Shown here one piece after another: positions 18,103 to 26,607 of a stretch of DNA of 64,000 bases (position 1 is the stretch's first letter; each line of letters starts with the position of its first letter). The position numbers were made by a program, and so were the translations under genes. This DNA comes from Burkholderiales bacterium (GTDB lineage: Bacteria; Pseudomonadota; Gammaproteobacteria; Burkholderiales; SG8-41). Below the pieces are notes generated by a model. It did no database searches. It worked only from the letters and a program-made list of their open reading frames with translations, and was not told where the DNA came from. The DNA is taken from NCBI GenBank assembly GCA_030683105.1, contig JAUXMZ010000012.1:1-64000 (forward strand). The letters are read 5' to 3'.

Positions 18103-18435
18103 ATGGCATTCGAATTGAACGGCAATACTTACGAAACCGATGAGGAAGGTTATCTGGTCAATCTTGGCGACTGGAGCGAGGACGTGGCCGGCTTCCTGGC
18201 GCAGCAGGAAAAAATCGACTTGACCCAGAATCACTGGGAAGTGGTCAACTTTCTGCGCGAGTACTACAACGACTACCAGATTGCCCCGGCGGTGAGGGTG
18301 CTCACCAAGGCGATCGGCAAGAAACTCGGAGCGGACAAGGGTAACAGCAAGTATCTGTACGAACTGTTCCCCTATGGCCCGGCCAAGCAGGCATGCAAGA
18401 TCGCCGGCCTGCCGAAACCGACCGGCTGTATTTAA
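18103..18435 (+). CDS. dsrC: DsrC sulfur-carrier protein
   Basis: A 110-residue DsrC, the substrate-carrying partner of DsrAB. Both functional cysteines are kept on the flexible C-terminal arm: Cys98 (KQACKIAG) and the penultimate Cys109 (PTGCI), which form the trisulfide or disulfide handled by DsrAB and DsrMKJOP. Behind a GAGGAGACAGG ribosome site. Compare with the cysteine-less paralogue at 28071. Confidence 0.97.
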   Translation: MAFELNGNTYETDEEGYLVNLGDWSEDVAGFLAQQEKIDLTQNHWEVVNFLREYYNDYQIAPAVRVLTKAIGKKLGADKGNSKYLYELFPYGPAKQACKIAGLPKPTGCI

Positions 18436-18481
18436 TCACCGCCGAGCGGCATTCTGCCGCGTTCGCGAGCCCGGACCGCAC

Positions 18482-19219
18482 ATGACGGTACTGACTATCT
18501 GTTACGCGCTGGTGTTTTATGCCGCCACCGTGCTGCTGGTGGGCGGGCTTGCCTGGAAAATTGCCGATTACGCGCGCACGCCGGTTCCGCTCAAGATTCC
18601 CAGCACTCCGGCGCCGCCGAGTACCGGGGGCGTGGCGCTGCGCATGGCGCGCGAGGTGGTGCTGTTCGAAAGCCTGTTTAAATCCAGCAAGTGGATCTGG
18701 GGCCTGGGTTGGCTGTTCCATGTCGCGCTGGCGCTGGTGTTGCTGCGCCATCTGCGTTATTTCACCGAGCCGGTGTGGACGGTGGTTGCGCTGGCGCAGC
18801 CCTTCGGCCTGTATGCCGGTTTTGCCATGATCGCCGGACTGGCAGGCCTGTGGGCGCGCCGCTTGCTGGTCGAGCGCATACGCTATATTTCGACGCCGTC
18901 CGATCACCTGATGCTGGTGCTGCTGATCGCGATCGGCGTGACCGGTCTGGGCATGAAGTATGTTTCCCACACCGATGTCGTCGCAGTAAAAGCGTTCATG
19001 CTGGGATTGATGTACTTCGATTGGCAGCCATTGCCTGCCGACCCCACGCTGCTCGTGCACCTCGCACTGGTCGCGGCGCTGATGGCGATATTCCCGGTGA
19101 GCAAACTGCTGCATGCGCCCGGCATCTTCTTCAGTCCGACGCGCAATCAGGCCGACGACTCCCGCGAGCGGCGCCATCTCGCGCCCTGGGCCGAAAAACT
19201 GGAAAAGGCAAAACCATGA
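18482..19219 (+). CDS. dsrM: DsrM membrane cytochrome b subunit
   Basis: A 245-residue integral membrane protein of the NarI-like cytochrome b group, anchoring the DsrMKJOP complex and exchanging electrons with quinone. About six membrane segments are seen (for example LTICYALVFYAATVLLVGG at residues 3-21), with histidines in GWLFHVALALVLLRHLRY fit for heme b. The ATG at 18482 starts the first membrane helix; the upstream open frame overlaps dsrC and is rejected. Confidence 0.95.
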   Translation: MTVLTICYALVFYAATVLLVGGLAWKIADYARTPVPLKIPSTPAPPSTGGVALRMAREVVLFESLFKSSKWIWGLGWLFHVALALVLLRHLRYFTEPVWTVVALAQPFGLYAGFAMIAGLAGLWARRLLVERIRYISTPSDHLMLVLLIAIGVTGLGMKYVSHTDVVAVKAFMLGLMYFDWQPLPADPTLLVHLALVAALMAIFPVSKLLHAPGIFFSPTRNQADDSRERRHLAPWAEKLEKAKP

Positions 19220-19350
19220 TTTGCCACAGAGGTCACAGAGACCACAGAGAAGTGCGAATAGAAGGAATTTACAGAAGGAAATCGTGGCAATGGTCTTCCA
19301 GGCCATGCATGGTTCTCTCTGTGACCTCTGTGTTCTCTGTGGCTAATAAG
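19220..19350. repeat. GCCACAGAG-type inverted repeat (family A, copy 2) inside the dsr operon
   Basis: TTTGCCACAGAGGTCACAGA near 19221 is mirrored by TGACCTCTGTGTTCTCTGTGGC ending near 19343 (given here as ends only). It is the same design as 10042-10153 but lies between dsrM and dsrK, so the dsr transcript would contain a long stem. It may modulate the ratio of upstream and downstream genes. Confidence 0.75.
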
Positions 19351-19368
19351 TTAGTTTAAGGAAAAGCC

Positions 19369-20865
19369 GTGGCCGTCGTTGAATTTGAAACTCCCAGGCT
19401 GAAAGAATATCCGGTTATCCCGATTCTGCAGGCCGGAGCGATGGCGCACAGCCAGCCGTTCGCTGCCGCGGCGCCGATTCAGAAGGCGCTGGGTTTTCCG
19501 GGCGAGCTGGTTGAAGACTGGCAGGAACAGGCGATCGCCAAGATGGGCGAGTTGCTCGGCAAGTACCGTTCGCTCAAGGTGTATCTCGATACCTGTGTGC
19601 ATTGCGGCGCATGCAGCGACAAGTGCCATTATTTTCTCGGCACCGGAGACCCCAAGAACATGCCGGTTGCGCGCCAGGACCTCATGCGCAAGGTCTACCG
19701 GCGGTATTTTACTTTCACTGGCAAGTATTTTCCGAAACTGGTCGGTGCCGAAGACCTGACCCGGGAAGTGCTCGCAGAGTGGTACACCTACTTTAACCAG
19801 TGCTCGGAGTGCCGGCGCTGCTCGGTGTTTTGCCCGTACGGCATCGACACCGCCGAAATCACCATGGCCGCGAGGGAGATAATGGACTCGATCGGCATGG
19901 GGCAGAAATACAGCAACGAGATCATCGGCAAGGTGCACAAGATCGGCAACAACCTGGGGCTGCCGGGGCCGGCGCTGGAAGACACGCTGGCCGGGCTCGA
20001 GGAAGATATCAAGGATGCCACCGGGGCCGACGTCAAGCTGCCGCTCGACGTGCAGGGCGCCGAAGTCATGCTGGTCACGCCCTCGGCCGACTTCTTTTCC
20101 GAGCCGCATGTCGAGAGCCTGATCGGTTACGCCAAGGTGTTCCATCAGGCCGGCATCAGCTGGACGCTGTCCTCGCATGCTTCCGAGGCCGGCAACTTCG
20201 GGCTGTTCATCGGCAATTACGAGCAGATGCGCTCGATCTCGATGCGCGTGCGCGAGGCGGCGCTCGAACTGGGCGTCAGGCGCATCGCGGTTGGCGAATG
20301 CGGCCACGCCTGGCGCGTGGCCTACAGTTTCTGGAACACGCTGATCGGTCCATTCGATTTTCTTGACCAGAATTACCCGGTGCCGCAGCACATTTGCGAA
20401 GTCACTTACGACCTGATCCGGCGCGGCGCGCTCACGCTGGACAAGGCGGCCAATGACCATCGCATCGTCACGTTTCATGATTCGTGCAACGTTGCGCGCG
20501 GCTCCAGCATGGGCAACATGCCGCGCGGCCAGTTCATCATTCCACGCGAAATCATTCGAGCCTGCGTTAATAATTTTCACGATATGGCGCCGGAATCGAT
20601 ATACGAGAGCACGTTCTGTTGCGGTGGTGGCGGTGGCCTGCTCACCGATGACCTGATCGAACTTCGGGTCAAGGGCGCGCTGCCGAGGATGGAAGCGCTG
20701 AAGCAGGTGGTCGACGAGCACGGCGTCAATTTCATGGCGACGATTTGCGCAATCTGCAAGGCGCAGTTCGGCAAAGTGCTGCCGTATTACAAGTTCGACA
20801 TGGACATGGTCGGTGGCGTGCACCAGTTGGTGAGCAGCGCAATCCGGTTGGGTGCAAAACAATGA
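19369..20865 (+). CDS. dsrK: DsrK heterodisulfide-reductase-like catalytic subunit
   Basis: A 498-residue HdrD-like Fe-S protein, the cytoplasmic catalytic subunit of DsrMKJOP that oxidises or reduces the DsrC cysteine pair. Two ferredoxin motifs (CVHCGACSDKCHYF and CSECRRCSVFCPYGI) are followed by the catalytic-cluster CCG-type motifs (GECGHAWR, FHDSCNVARG, FCCGGGGG). The start is GTG with AAGGAAAAG upstream, just past the intergenic repeat. Confidence 0.96.
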   Translation: MAVVEFETPRLKEYPVIPILQAGAMAHSQPFAAAAPIQKALGFPGELVEDWQEQAIAKMGELLGKYRSLKVYLDTCVHCGACSDKCHYFLGTGDPKNMPVARQDLMRKVYRRYFTFTGKYFPKLVGAEDLTREVLAEWYTYFNQCSECRRCSVFCPYGIDTAEITMAAREIMDSIGMGQKYSNEIIGKVHKIGNNLGLPGPALEDTLAGLEEDIKDATGADVKLPLDVQGAEVMLVTPSADFFSEPHVESLIGYAKVFHQAGISWTLSSHASEAGNFGLFIGNYEQMRSISMRVREAALELGVRRIAVGECGHAWRVAYSFWNTLIGPFDFLDQNYPVPQHICEVTYDLIRRGALTLDKAANDHRIVTFHDSCNVARGSSMGNMPRGQFIIPREIIRACVNNFHDMAPESIYESTFCCGGGGGLLTDDLIELRVKGALPRMEALKQVVDEHGVNFMATICAICKAQFGKVLPYYKFDMDMVGGVHQLVSSAIRLGAKQ

Positions 20866-20922
20866 ACTTCACGGTACGGTTTTGCTTCTCTGTAAAACGG
20901 CCCGTCTGCAGGAGGAATTAAG

Positions 20923-22881
20923 ATGTCAGGTTCATCCGGTGATACGAACACGAGGCTGACTTTTCGACGCTATCAGGACGGCGACGAAGCGCCGCTGCCG
21001 TGGCAGAAAGAGATATTCGATGCCGACCATACGCACAAATGCCCGACCTATGTGCAAAGTGCGCCGCCATGCCAGGCCAGTTGCCCGTCCGGTGAAGATA
21101 TACGCGGCTACCTGAACATCATGCGGGGGGTCGAAAAGCCGCCGACTGGCATGCCCGTTCCTGAATACGCATTCCGGCGGCTTGCTGAAGCCAACCCGTT
21201 TCCGTCGGTGATGGGCCGAGTTTGCCCGGCGCCGTGCGAATCGGGCTGCAATCGCAACCAGGTCGAGGATTTCGTCGGCATCAACTCTATAGAGCATTTT
21301 CTCGGCGAATATGCGATCAAGAACAACCTGAAATTCGTCAAGCCCGCAACCAGCACCGGTAAGAAAATCGCCGTCATCGGTGGCGGTCCCGCCGGCCTGT
21401 CGTGCGCCTACCAGCTTATGCTGCTGGGCCACAGCTGTACAATTTTCGACGAGCATGAACTGCTTGGCGGCATGATGCGCTACGGCATCCCGGGATTCCG
21501 TACGCCACGCGCCGTGCTCGATGCAGAAATCCAGCGCATAGTCGATCTGGGGGTCGAAGTCCGGCTGAAGACCCGGGTCGGCCGTGACATCAGCATGGAG
21601 CAGATCGAAAAGCAGTTCGATGCGGTGTTCATGGGACTGGGCGCGCAGGGCGGACGGCCGCTGCCGGCGCCGGGCGCCGATGCGCCCAACTGCGTGACAG
21701 CGACCGCGTTTCTGCGGGCATTCAACGACGGGCGCCTGCGCCATGTCGGCAAGCGCGTCGTGGTTGTCGGCGGGGGCGACACCTCGATAGACGTGGCGAC
21801 TGTCGCTCGCCGTCTCGGCCATATCACCCAGGTACATGAGCAAGACCGTCCCGAATACGTGATTCAGGGCCGTGTCGCTCACGATGTCGCGGAGATTTCC
21901 GCCAAGCAGGGTGCGGAGGTGATCCTCACATCGCTGTTCCCTATCGACCAGATGCAGGCGAACAAGCACGAAATCGAGCAGGCGCTGTCGGAAGGCATCG
22001 AGATCCGTTGCGGCATTACTCCGGTCGAGGTGGTACGTGACAGCAATGGACGCGCCACCGCGCTGCGTGTGGCGGATTGCGAAGCCACTTTAAAAAATAA
22101 CCGGCTCGACGTCAAAGTCAAGCCGGGCACCGAGCGCGATATCGAAGCCGACCTCATCGTTTCGGCGATAGGCCAGGCGGTGGATTTCACCGGGCTGGAA
22201 GGCTTCGACAACGGCAAAGGCATGATCAGCGCAGACAAGAATTACCAGGTTCCGGGAAAACAGGGCGTGTTTGTCGGAGGCGACGTGATTCGCCCGCATC
22301 TGCTTACGACCGCAATCGGCCAGGGCTGGATCGCAGCGGACGGTATCGACCGCTATCTGAGCGGTGAAGCGCTCGACAAACGGCCGAAGATAGACACGCA
22401 TACTTTCGATCTCAGGCGCAAGATGGTCGAGAAAGGGTTGCCGGTAGAGGAGGCGCCGCTCACCGGAATCTGGGGTACCGACAGCAGTAATGTCGCCATC
22501 CACAACTACGAAAACCGCTCGCAGAAATACGTGATTCCGCACGATGAACTGTTCCTCGGACACTTTCTGTACACCCCGCGCCACCAGCGCACGGTGATCA
22601 CACTGACGAAAGACCAGGCGCTGGGAAATTACGAGGAGCGGCTGGAATCCCTCGCGGACAAGGAAGCGACAGCCGAAGCGAAGCGCTGCATGAGTTGCGG
22701 CCAGTGCTTCGAATGCGACAACTGCGTGGTGTACTGCCCGCAGAAAGCGGTGTTCAAGGTAAACAAGACGAAATCCACGACCGGCCGCTATGTCGATACC
22801 GACTATGCAAAATGCATAGGCTGTCACATCTGCCGCGATGTTTGCCCGACCGGTTATATCCAGATGGGGCTGGGGGAATAA
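20923..22881 (+). CDS. dsrL: DsrL iron-sulfur flavoprotein, NAD(P)H:acceptor oxidoreductase
   Basis: A 652-residue DsrL, related to the small subunit of glutamate synthase. Order: N-terminal cysteine motif (CPTYVQSAPPCQASC and CPAPCESGCNRN), FAD fold (VIGGGPAGLSCAYQ), NAD(P) fold (VVVGGGDTSIDVA), then C-terminal ferredoxin motifs (CMSCGQCFECDNC and CIGCHICRDVCP). DsrL is essential for sulfur oxidation and works with DsrAB, passing electrons to NAD(P)+. GCAGGAGG lies before the ATG. Confidence 0.96.
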   Translation: MSGSSGDTNTRLTFRRYQDGDEAPLPWQKEIFDADHTHKCPTYVQSAPPCQASCPSGEDIRGYLNIMRGVEKPPTGMPVPEYAFRRLAEANPFPSVMGRVCPAPCESGCNRNQVEDFVGINSIEHFLGEYAIKNNLKFVKPATSTGKKIAVIGGGPAGLSCAYQLMLLGHSCTIFDEHELLGGMMRYGIPGFRTPRAVLDAEIQRIVDLGVEVRLKTRVGRDISMEQIEKQFDAVFMGLGAQGGRPLPAPGADAPNCVTATAFLRAFNDGRLRHVGKRVVVVGGGDTSIDVATVARRLGHITQVHEQDRPEYVIQGRVAHDVAEISAKQGAEVILTSLFPIDQMQANKHEIEQALSEGIEIRCGITPVEVVRDSNGRATALRVADCEATLKNNRLDVKVKPGTERDIEADLIVSAIGQAVDFTGLEGFDNGKGMISADKNYQVPGKQGVFVGGDVIRPHLLTTAIGQGWIAADGIDRYLSGEALDKRPKIDTHTFDLRRKMVEKGLPVEEAPLTGIWGTDSSNVAIHNYENRSQKYVIPHDELFLGHFLYTPRHQRTVITLTKDQALGNYEERLESLADKEATAEAKRCMSCGQCFECDNCVVYCPQKAVFKVNKTKSTTGRYVDTDYAKCIGCHICRDVCPTGYIQMGLGE

Positions 22882-22883
22882 AC

Positions 22884-22916
22884 GTGAGGCGTGAGGAGTA
22901 AGGCGTGAGGAGTAAG
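22884..22916. repeat. GTGAGG-type direct repeat (family C, copy 2) at the dsrJ start
   Basis: GTGAGGCGTGAGGAGTAAG followed by GCGTGAGGAGTAAG fills the gap between dsrL and dsrJ. The repeat contains an in-frame GTG (22905) and GGAG sequences that can act as start or ribosome site for dsrJ. Related wording lies at 7459-7540 and 61591-61620. Confidence 0.6.
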
Positions 22917-22928
22917 CAGAAAAGCAGC

Positions 22929-23372
22929 ATGTTTGCATGCCGTTGCCTCCATTCGAATGCCGGCAAAGGGATATTGCTGCTCGCCGCTGTGCTCTTAAGT
23001 TCGGGGGCGGTAAGTGCTGCGGACGCTACGCGTGTGCCCAAACCGGTGCTCGAAGCCGGTCAAGGCGAGAAATGCGTGGAGAACACCGAGTTCATGCGCA
23101 AAAACCACATGGAGCTGCTCAAACATCAGCGCGACGAAACGATGCACCAGGGCATACGCACCAGAAAATATAGCCTCAACGGCTGCATCGAGTGCCACGC
23201 CAGCCGCAAAACCAACAGTGTGGTCGGCAGTGAGCAGAACTTTTGTCAGAGCTGCCACAGCTATGTCGCCGTGAAACTTGATTGCTTTGAATGCCATTCG
23301 AGCAAACCAAAGCCGCCGGCCCACAAGCTGACGGGCGCGGTGCAACGGTCAGCTCGGCAGGATGTGAAATGA
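22929..23372 (+). CDS. dsrJ: DsrJ periplasmic triheme cytochrome c
   Basis: A 147-residue exported cytochrome with three CxxCH heme sites: CIECH, CQSCH and CFECH. The N-terminus is a signal peptide (GILLLAAVLLSSGAVSA then AD). DsrJ is the periplasmic electron-transfer part of DsrMKJOP. The frame opens at a GTG (22905) inside a repeat, but the ATG at 22929 gives a normal signal peptide and is preferred; both forms keep it intact. It overlaps dsrO by four bases. Confidence 0.94.
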   Translation: MFACRCLHSNAGKGILLLAAVLLSSGAVSAADATRVPKPVLEAGQGEKCVENTEFMRKNHMELLKHQRDETMHQGIRTRKYSLNGCIECHASRKTNSVVGSEQNFCQSCHSYVAVKLDCFECHSSKPKPPAHKLTGAVQRSARQDVK

Positions 23373-24127
23373 ACGAGCCAGAGAGATCTCAGGACCAACC
23401 CGAAGCGATGAGCCGCAGGCAGTTCATCGGTTGGGGCGCGGCCACCGCCGCCGGGATCGCTATTGCGCCCGGAGTAACGTTATTCGATCTGGCGCACGGC
23501 CGTCCCGCTGAGCAAGCTGCGACGAACAAAGTGCGCTGGGGCATGCTGATCGACACCAACCAGTGCACCGCTGGCTGCAATGACTGTGTGACCGCCTGCA
23601 ACACCGAGAACCATCTTTCCGGCGGGCTCAAGGAAACCGATTCCCAGTGGATCCGGAAAATTGAACTCAAAGACCTGCGTAGCAGCAAGGCGCATTCGCT
23701 GCCGATGATGTGCCAGCACTGCGAGCATCCGCCATGCGTCGATGTCTGTCCGACCGGCGCGTCGTTCAAACGCGCAGACGGCATCGTGCTGGTCGACCGG
23801 CATATCTGCATAGGCTGCCGCTATTGCATGATGGCGTGCCCGTACAAGGCGCGCTCGTTCGTGCACGAGGACGTGACCGGGCAGAATCCGGATGTGCCGC
23901 GCGGCAAAGGCTGCGTCGAGTCATGCACCCTGTGCGTGCACCGCATCGACCGCGACCAGAAGCCGGCGTGCGTTGAGGCGTGCTCGACAGCGGGGCGCAA
24001 TGCCATGATCTTTGGCGATCTGAACGACCCGCAAAGCGAGATATCGAAGCGCGTCGCAACTTACGCGACGACCCAGGTGCGTGCCGACCTGGGCCTGAAT
24101 GTCGCGGTGCGTTACCAGGGGATCTGA
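23369..24127 (+). CDS. dsrO: DsrO periplasmic ferredoxin-like subunit
   Basis: A 252-residue Fe-S protein with a Tat signal (SRRQFIGWGAATAAG) and four ferredoxin cysteine groups: CTAGCNDCVTACN, CQHCEHPPCVDVCP, CIGCRYCMMACP and CVESCTLC with a final CVEAC. It links DsrJ and DsrP in the DsrMKJOP complex on the periplasmic side. The ATG at 23369 overlaps the dsrJ stop (ATGA). Confidence 0.95.
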   Translation: MNEPERSQDQPEAMSRRQFIGWGAATAAGIAIAPGVTLFDLAHGRPAEQAATNKVRWGMLIDTNQCTAGCNDCVTACNTENHLSGGLKETDSQWIRKIELKDLRSSKAHSLPMMCQHCEHPPCVDVCPTGASFKRADGIVLVDRHICIGCRYCMMACPYKARSFVHEDVTGQNPDVPRGKGCVESCTLCVHRIDRDQKPACVEACSTAGRNAMIFGDLNDPQSEISKRVATYATTQVRADLGLNVAVRYQGI

Positions 24128-24146
24128 GAATCCGTGACAAAACCAA

Positions 24147-24330
24147 AAAGATTAACCGCAGATGAACGCCGATTAACATCAAAAGCCTTGAGTAATTGAT
24201 GAGCCTGGGGTTCGATCCCAATGTGTTGTTTTAATTATATTAATTGTAGCCATTCCAGCAAGCGCCAAGGAGATAGGTGTGATCTGCGTTCATCTGCGTC
24301 CATCGGCGGTTCCATCGGTTTTGGCTTTTT
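24147..24330. repeat. CGCAGATGAACG-type inverted repeat (family B, copy 2) inside the dsr operon
   Basis: AACCGCAGATGAACGCCGAT (24154 on) is answered by GATCTGCGTTCATCTGCGT and CCATCGGCGGTT at about 24281-24312. It takes up most of the 233-base gap between dsrO and dsrP and is related to 13200-13380. Confidence 0.65.
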
Positions 24331-24360
24331 TTATACGCACTCTAAGATGCAGGATTGAGT

Positions 24361-25590
24361 ATGGCTAGCATTGCATTCCGGGAAATCGAAGGCCACAGCC
24401 GGGGTTACTACGCGCTGCTGGGTGCTGTTGGCGCGATTACGCTGGCGGGACTGGCTTCTGCCTACTACATGGAGCACCACGGGCACGTCGTGACCGGCAT
24501 GACCAACCAGATCGTGTGGGGCATCCCGCACGTGTTTGCGGTGTTCCTGATCGTGGCCGCCTCCGGCGTTTTGAATGTGGCCTCGATCGCTTCGGTGTTC
24601 GGCAAAACGTTTTACAAACCGCTTGCACCGCTCTCGGGCCTGCTTGCAATTGCCATGCTGGCGGGCGGATTGATGGTGCTGATGCTCGATCTGGGTCGCG
24701 CCGACCGCATGATCATCGCCATGACCTACTACAATTTCAAGTCGATATTCGCGCTGAACGTGTTCCTCTACACCGGTTTTTTTACCATCGTCGGCATCTA
24801 TCTGTGGACCATGATGGAGCGGGGCATGAACCGCTACAGCGGGGCGGCAGGTTTCGTGGCCTTCATCTGGCGCCTGCTGCTGACGACCGGCACCGGTTCA
24901 ATTTTTGGCTTTCTGGTGGCGCGCCAGGCCTATGACTCGGCGCTGCTGGCGCCGATGTTCATCGTCATGTCTTTTTCATACGGACTGGCGGTCTATATCC
25001 TGGTGCTGATCGCGTCATACCACTGGACCGGACGATCGCTGGATGACGCGGTTATCGGGCGTCTGAAAAAGCTGCTGATCGTGTTTGTCGCCGCGGCGCT
25101 GTATTTCGTCGCAGTCCACCATCTCACCAACCTGTATGTCGCGAAGCAGCTCGACTTCGAGAAATTCATCCTGGTCACCGGCGGGGTGTACCCGCTGCTG
25201 TTCTGGGTCGGGCAAGTCGCACTCGGCAGCCTGGTACCGATTGCGATACTCGCCCATCCTGGCCTGGGCCGCGCCCGCGCCTGGGTCTGCCTGGCGGCGC
25301 TGCTGGTCGTGCTGGGCGCATTGGCGCAGATGTACGTGACTATCATAGGCGGACAAGCGTATCCGCTGCAGCTGTTCCCGGGTATGCAGGTGTCGAGCAC
25401 CTTTTTCGACGGTGTGGTTCACCCGTATGCGCCAAGCATGCCTGAGATCTTTCTGGGATTGGGCGGCGTTGCGGTGGCCGCGGTCATCGTGCTGATTGCC
25501 ATTAAGCTGCTGCGGTTTCTGCCGGAAAGACTGGATACCCGGGAGTCCGGCCAGCTGCCAGCAAATCAGCATAACGAGGCGGCGGCTTGA
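24361..25590 (+). CDS. dsrP: DsrP NrfD-like membrane quinone-interacting subunit
   Basis: A 409-residue integral membrane protein of the NrfD/PsrC family with about ten membrane segments, which exchanges electrons between DsrO and the quinone pool. The ATG at 24361 has AGGA six bases upstream; the TTG at 24355 is too close to it. It is separated from dsrO by a long repeat but overlaps the next gene. Confidence 0.95.
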   Translation: MASIAFREIEGHSRGYYALLGAVGAITLAGLASAYYMEHHGHVVTGMTNQIVWGIPHVFAVFLIVAASGVLNVASIASVFGKTFYKPLAPLSGLLAIAMLAGGLMVLMLDLGRADRMIIAMTYYNFKSIFALNVFLYTGFFTIVGIYLWTMMERGMNRYSGAAGFVAFIWRLLLTTGTGSIFGFLVARQAYDSALLAPMFIVMSFSYGLAVYILVLIASYHWTGRSLDDAVIGRLKKLLIVFVAAALYFVAVHHLTNLYVAKQLDFEKFILVTGGVYPLLFWVGQVALGSLVPIAILAHPGLGRARAWVCLAALLVVLGALAQMYVTIIGGQAYPLQLFPGMQVSSTFFDGVVHPYAPSMPEIFLGLGGVAVAAVIVLIAIKLLRFLPERLDTRESGQLPANQHNEAAA

Positions 25591-26582
25591 GCCAGGAACA
25601 TCCATTCGCTGAATATGTCCGCATCCTCGGCAAGGGCAAACGGGGTGCGCGCTCGCTGACCGAGACGGAGGCGCAGGCCGCGATGACCATGATCATCCGG
25701 GGCGAGGCGGAGCCGGCCCAGATCGGCGCTTTCCTGATGCTGATTCGGATCCGGGAGGAGACTCCTGAAGAAGCATCCGGTTTCGTTACCGCGGCCAGAA
25801 ACGCGATTATTCACCCCGTGACCGGCACGCCGGTACGTATCGACTGGTCGACCTATGCCGGCAAGCGCCGGCAGTTGCCGTGGTTCGTACTCTCCGCGCT
25901 ATTGCTGGCCGGCGGCGGCTATCCCGTGCTGATGCACGGCATCAGCGGCCACGACCGTCGTGTCTACGCTATACAGGCACTGCATGCGCTTGGTATCGAT
26001 GCCAGTGCCACCCTGAGTGATGCTGCGCAGGAGATCAGCCGCAGCGGGTTTGCCTACATCGCGCTCGAGAAGTTCTGCCCGGTGCTCCACCAACTGATCG
26101 AGTTGCGCTCGCTGCTCGGCCTGCGCTCACCGATGCATAGCGTGGCCCGCATGGTCAACCCGCTGAATGCTGAAGTTCAGCTACAAGGCATTTTCCACCC
26201 CAATTATCGCGATATTCATCAACAGGCTGCACTATTGCTCAAGCAGCCGCATATGGCGGTGCTGAAAGGTGAGGGCGGAGAGATTGAGCGCAATCCCGAT
26301 GCGCCCTGTCTGGTGCAAAGTGTCCATCACGGCGTCGAACAAACTGAAGAGTGGCCTGCAATGTTTGCGGCGCGCCATCTCAAGGACGAGACCATGGACG
26401 TGCACCGCTTGCCGGCGTTGTGGCGTGGCGAGATTGCCGACGAATATGGCGAAGCAGCCGTGATCGGCACCGCAGCCATAGCGCTGCGCGCTCTGGGCGT
26501 GGCGGAAAGCATAGCCGAAGCCGAGACGCAGGCTGCGGAATTATGGCGGCGACGTTCGGCCGTTTGGCTGAAAGCGGCATGA
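25587..26582 (+). CDS. TrpD2/YbiB-like phosphoribosyltransferase-fold protein in the dsr operon
   Basis: A 331-residue protein of the anthranilate phosphoribosyltransferase-like glycosyltransferase family 3 group: helical N-terminal domain (LTETEAQAAMTMIIRGEAEPAQIGAFLMLIRI, residues 24-55), a glycine-rich region (LLLAGGGYPVLMHG) and RSPMHSVARMVNPLN. YbiB-type relatives bind nucleic acid and lack the Trp pathway role. The TTG start overlaps the dsrP stop, so it is translationally coupled to dsrP, and dsrN follows 25 bases later. Its task in sulfur oxidation is unknown. Confidence 0.85.
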   Translation: MSQEHPFAEYVRILGKGKRGARSLTETEAQAAMTMIIRGEAEPAQIGAFLMLIRIREETPEEASGFVTAARNAIIHPVTGTPVRIDWSTYAGKRRQLPWFVLSALLLAGGGYPVLMHGISGHDRRVYAIQALHALGIDASATLSDAAQEISRSGFAYIALEKFCPVLHQLIELRSLLGLRSPMHSVARMVNPLNAEVQLQGIFHPNYRDIHQQAALLLKQPHMAVLKGEGGEIERNPDAPCLVQSVHHGVEQTEEWPAMFAARHLKDETMDVHRLPALWRGEIADEYGEAAVIGTAAIALRALGVAESIAEAETQAAELWRRRSAVWLKAA

Positions 26583-26607
26583 GCTTACAACGCGGCTCAG
26601 GGGCCTT

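Noticed and set aside
19351..20862. 503-codon minus-strand frame over dsrK
   Set aside because: Antisense shadow of a clearly conserved gene in a GC-rich genome; composition is His/Arg/Ala-rich without motifs.
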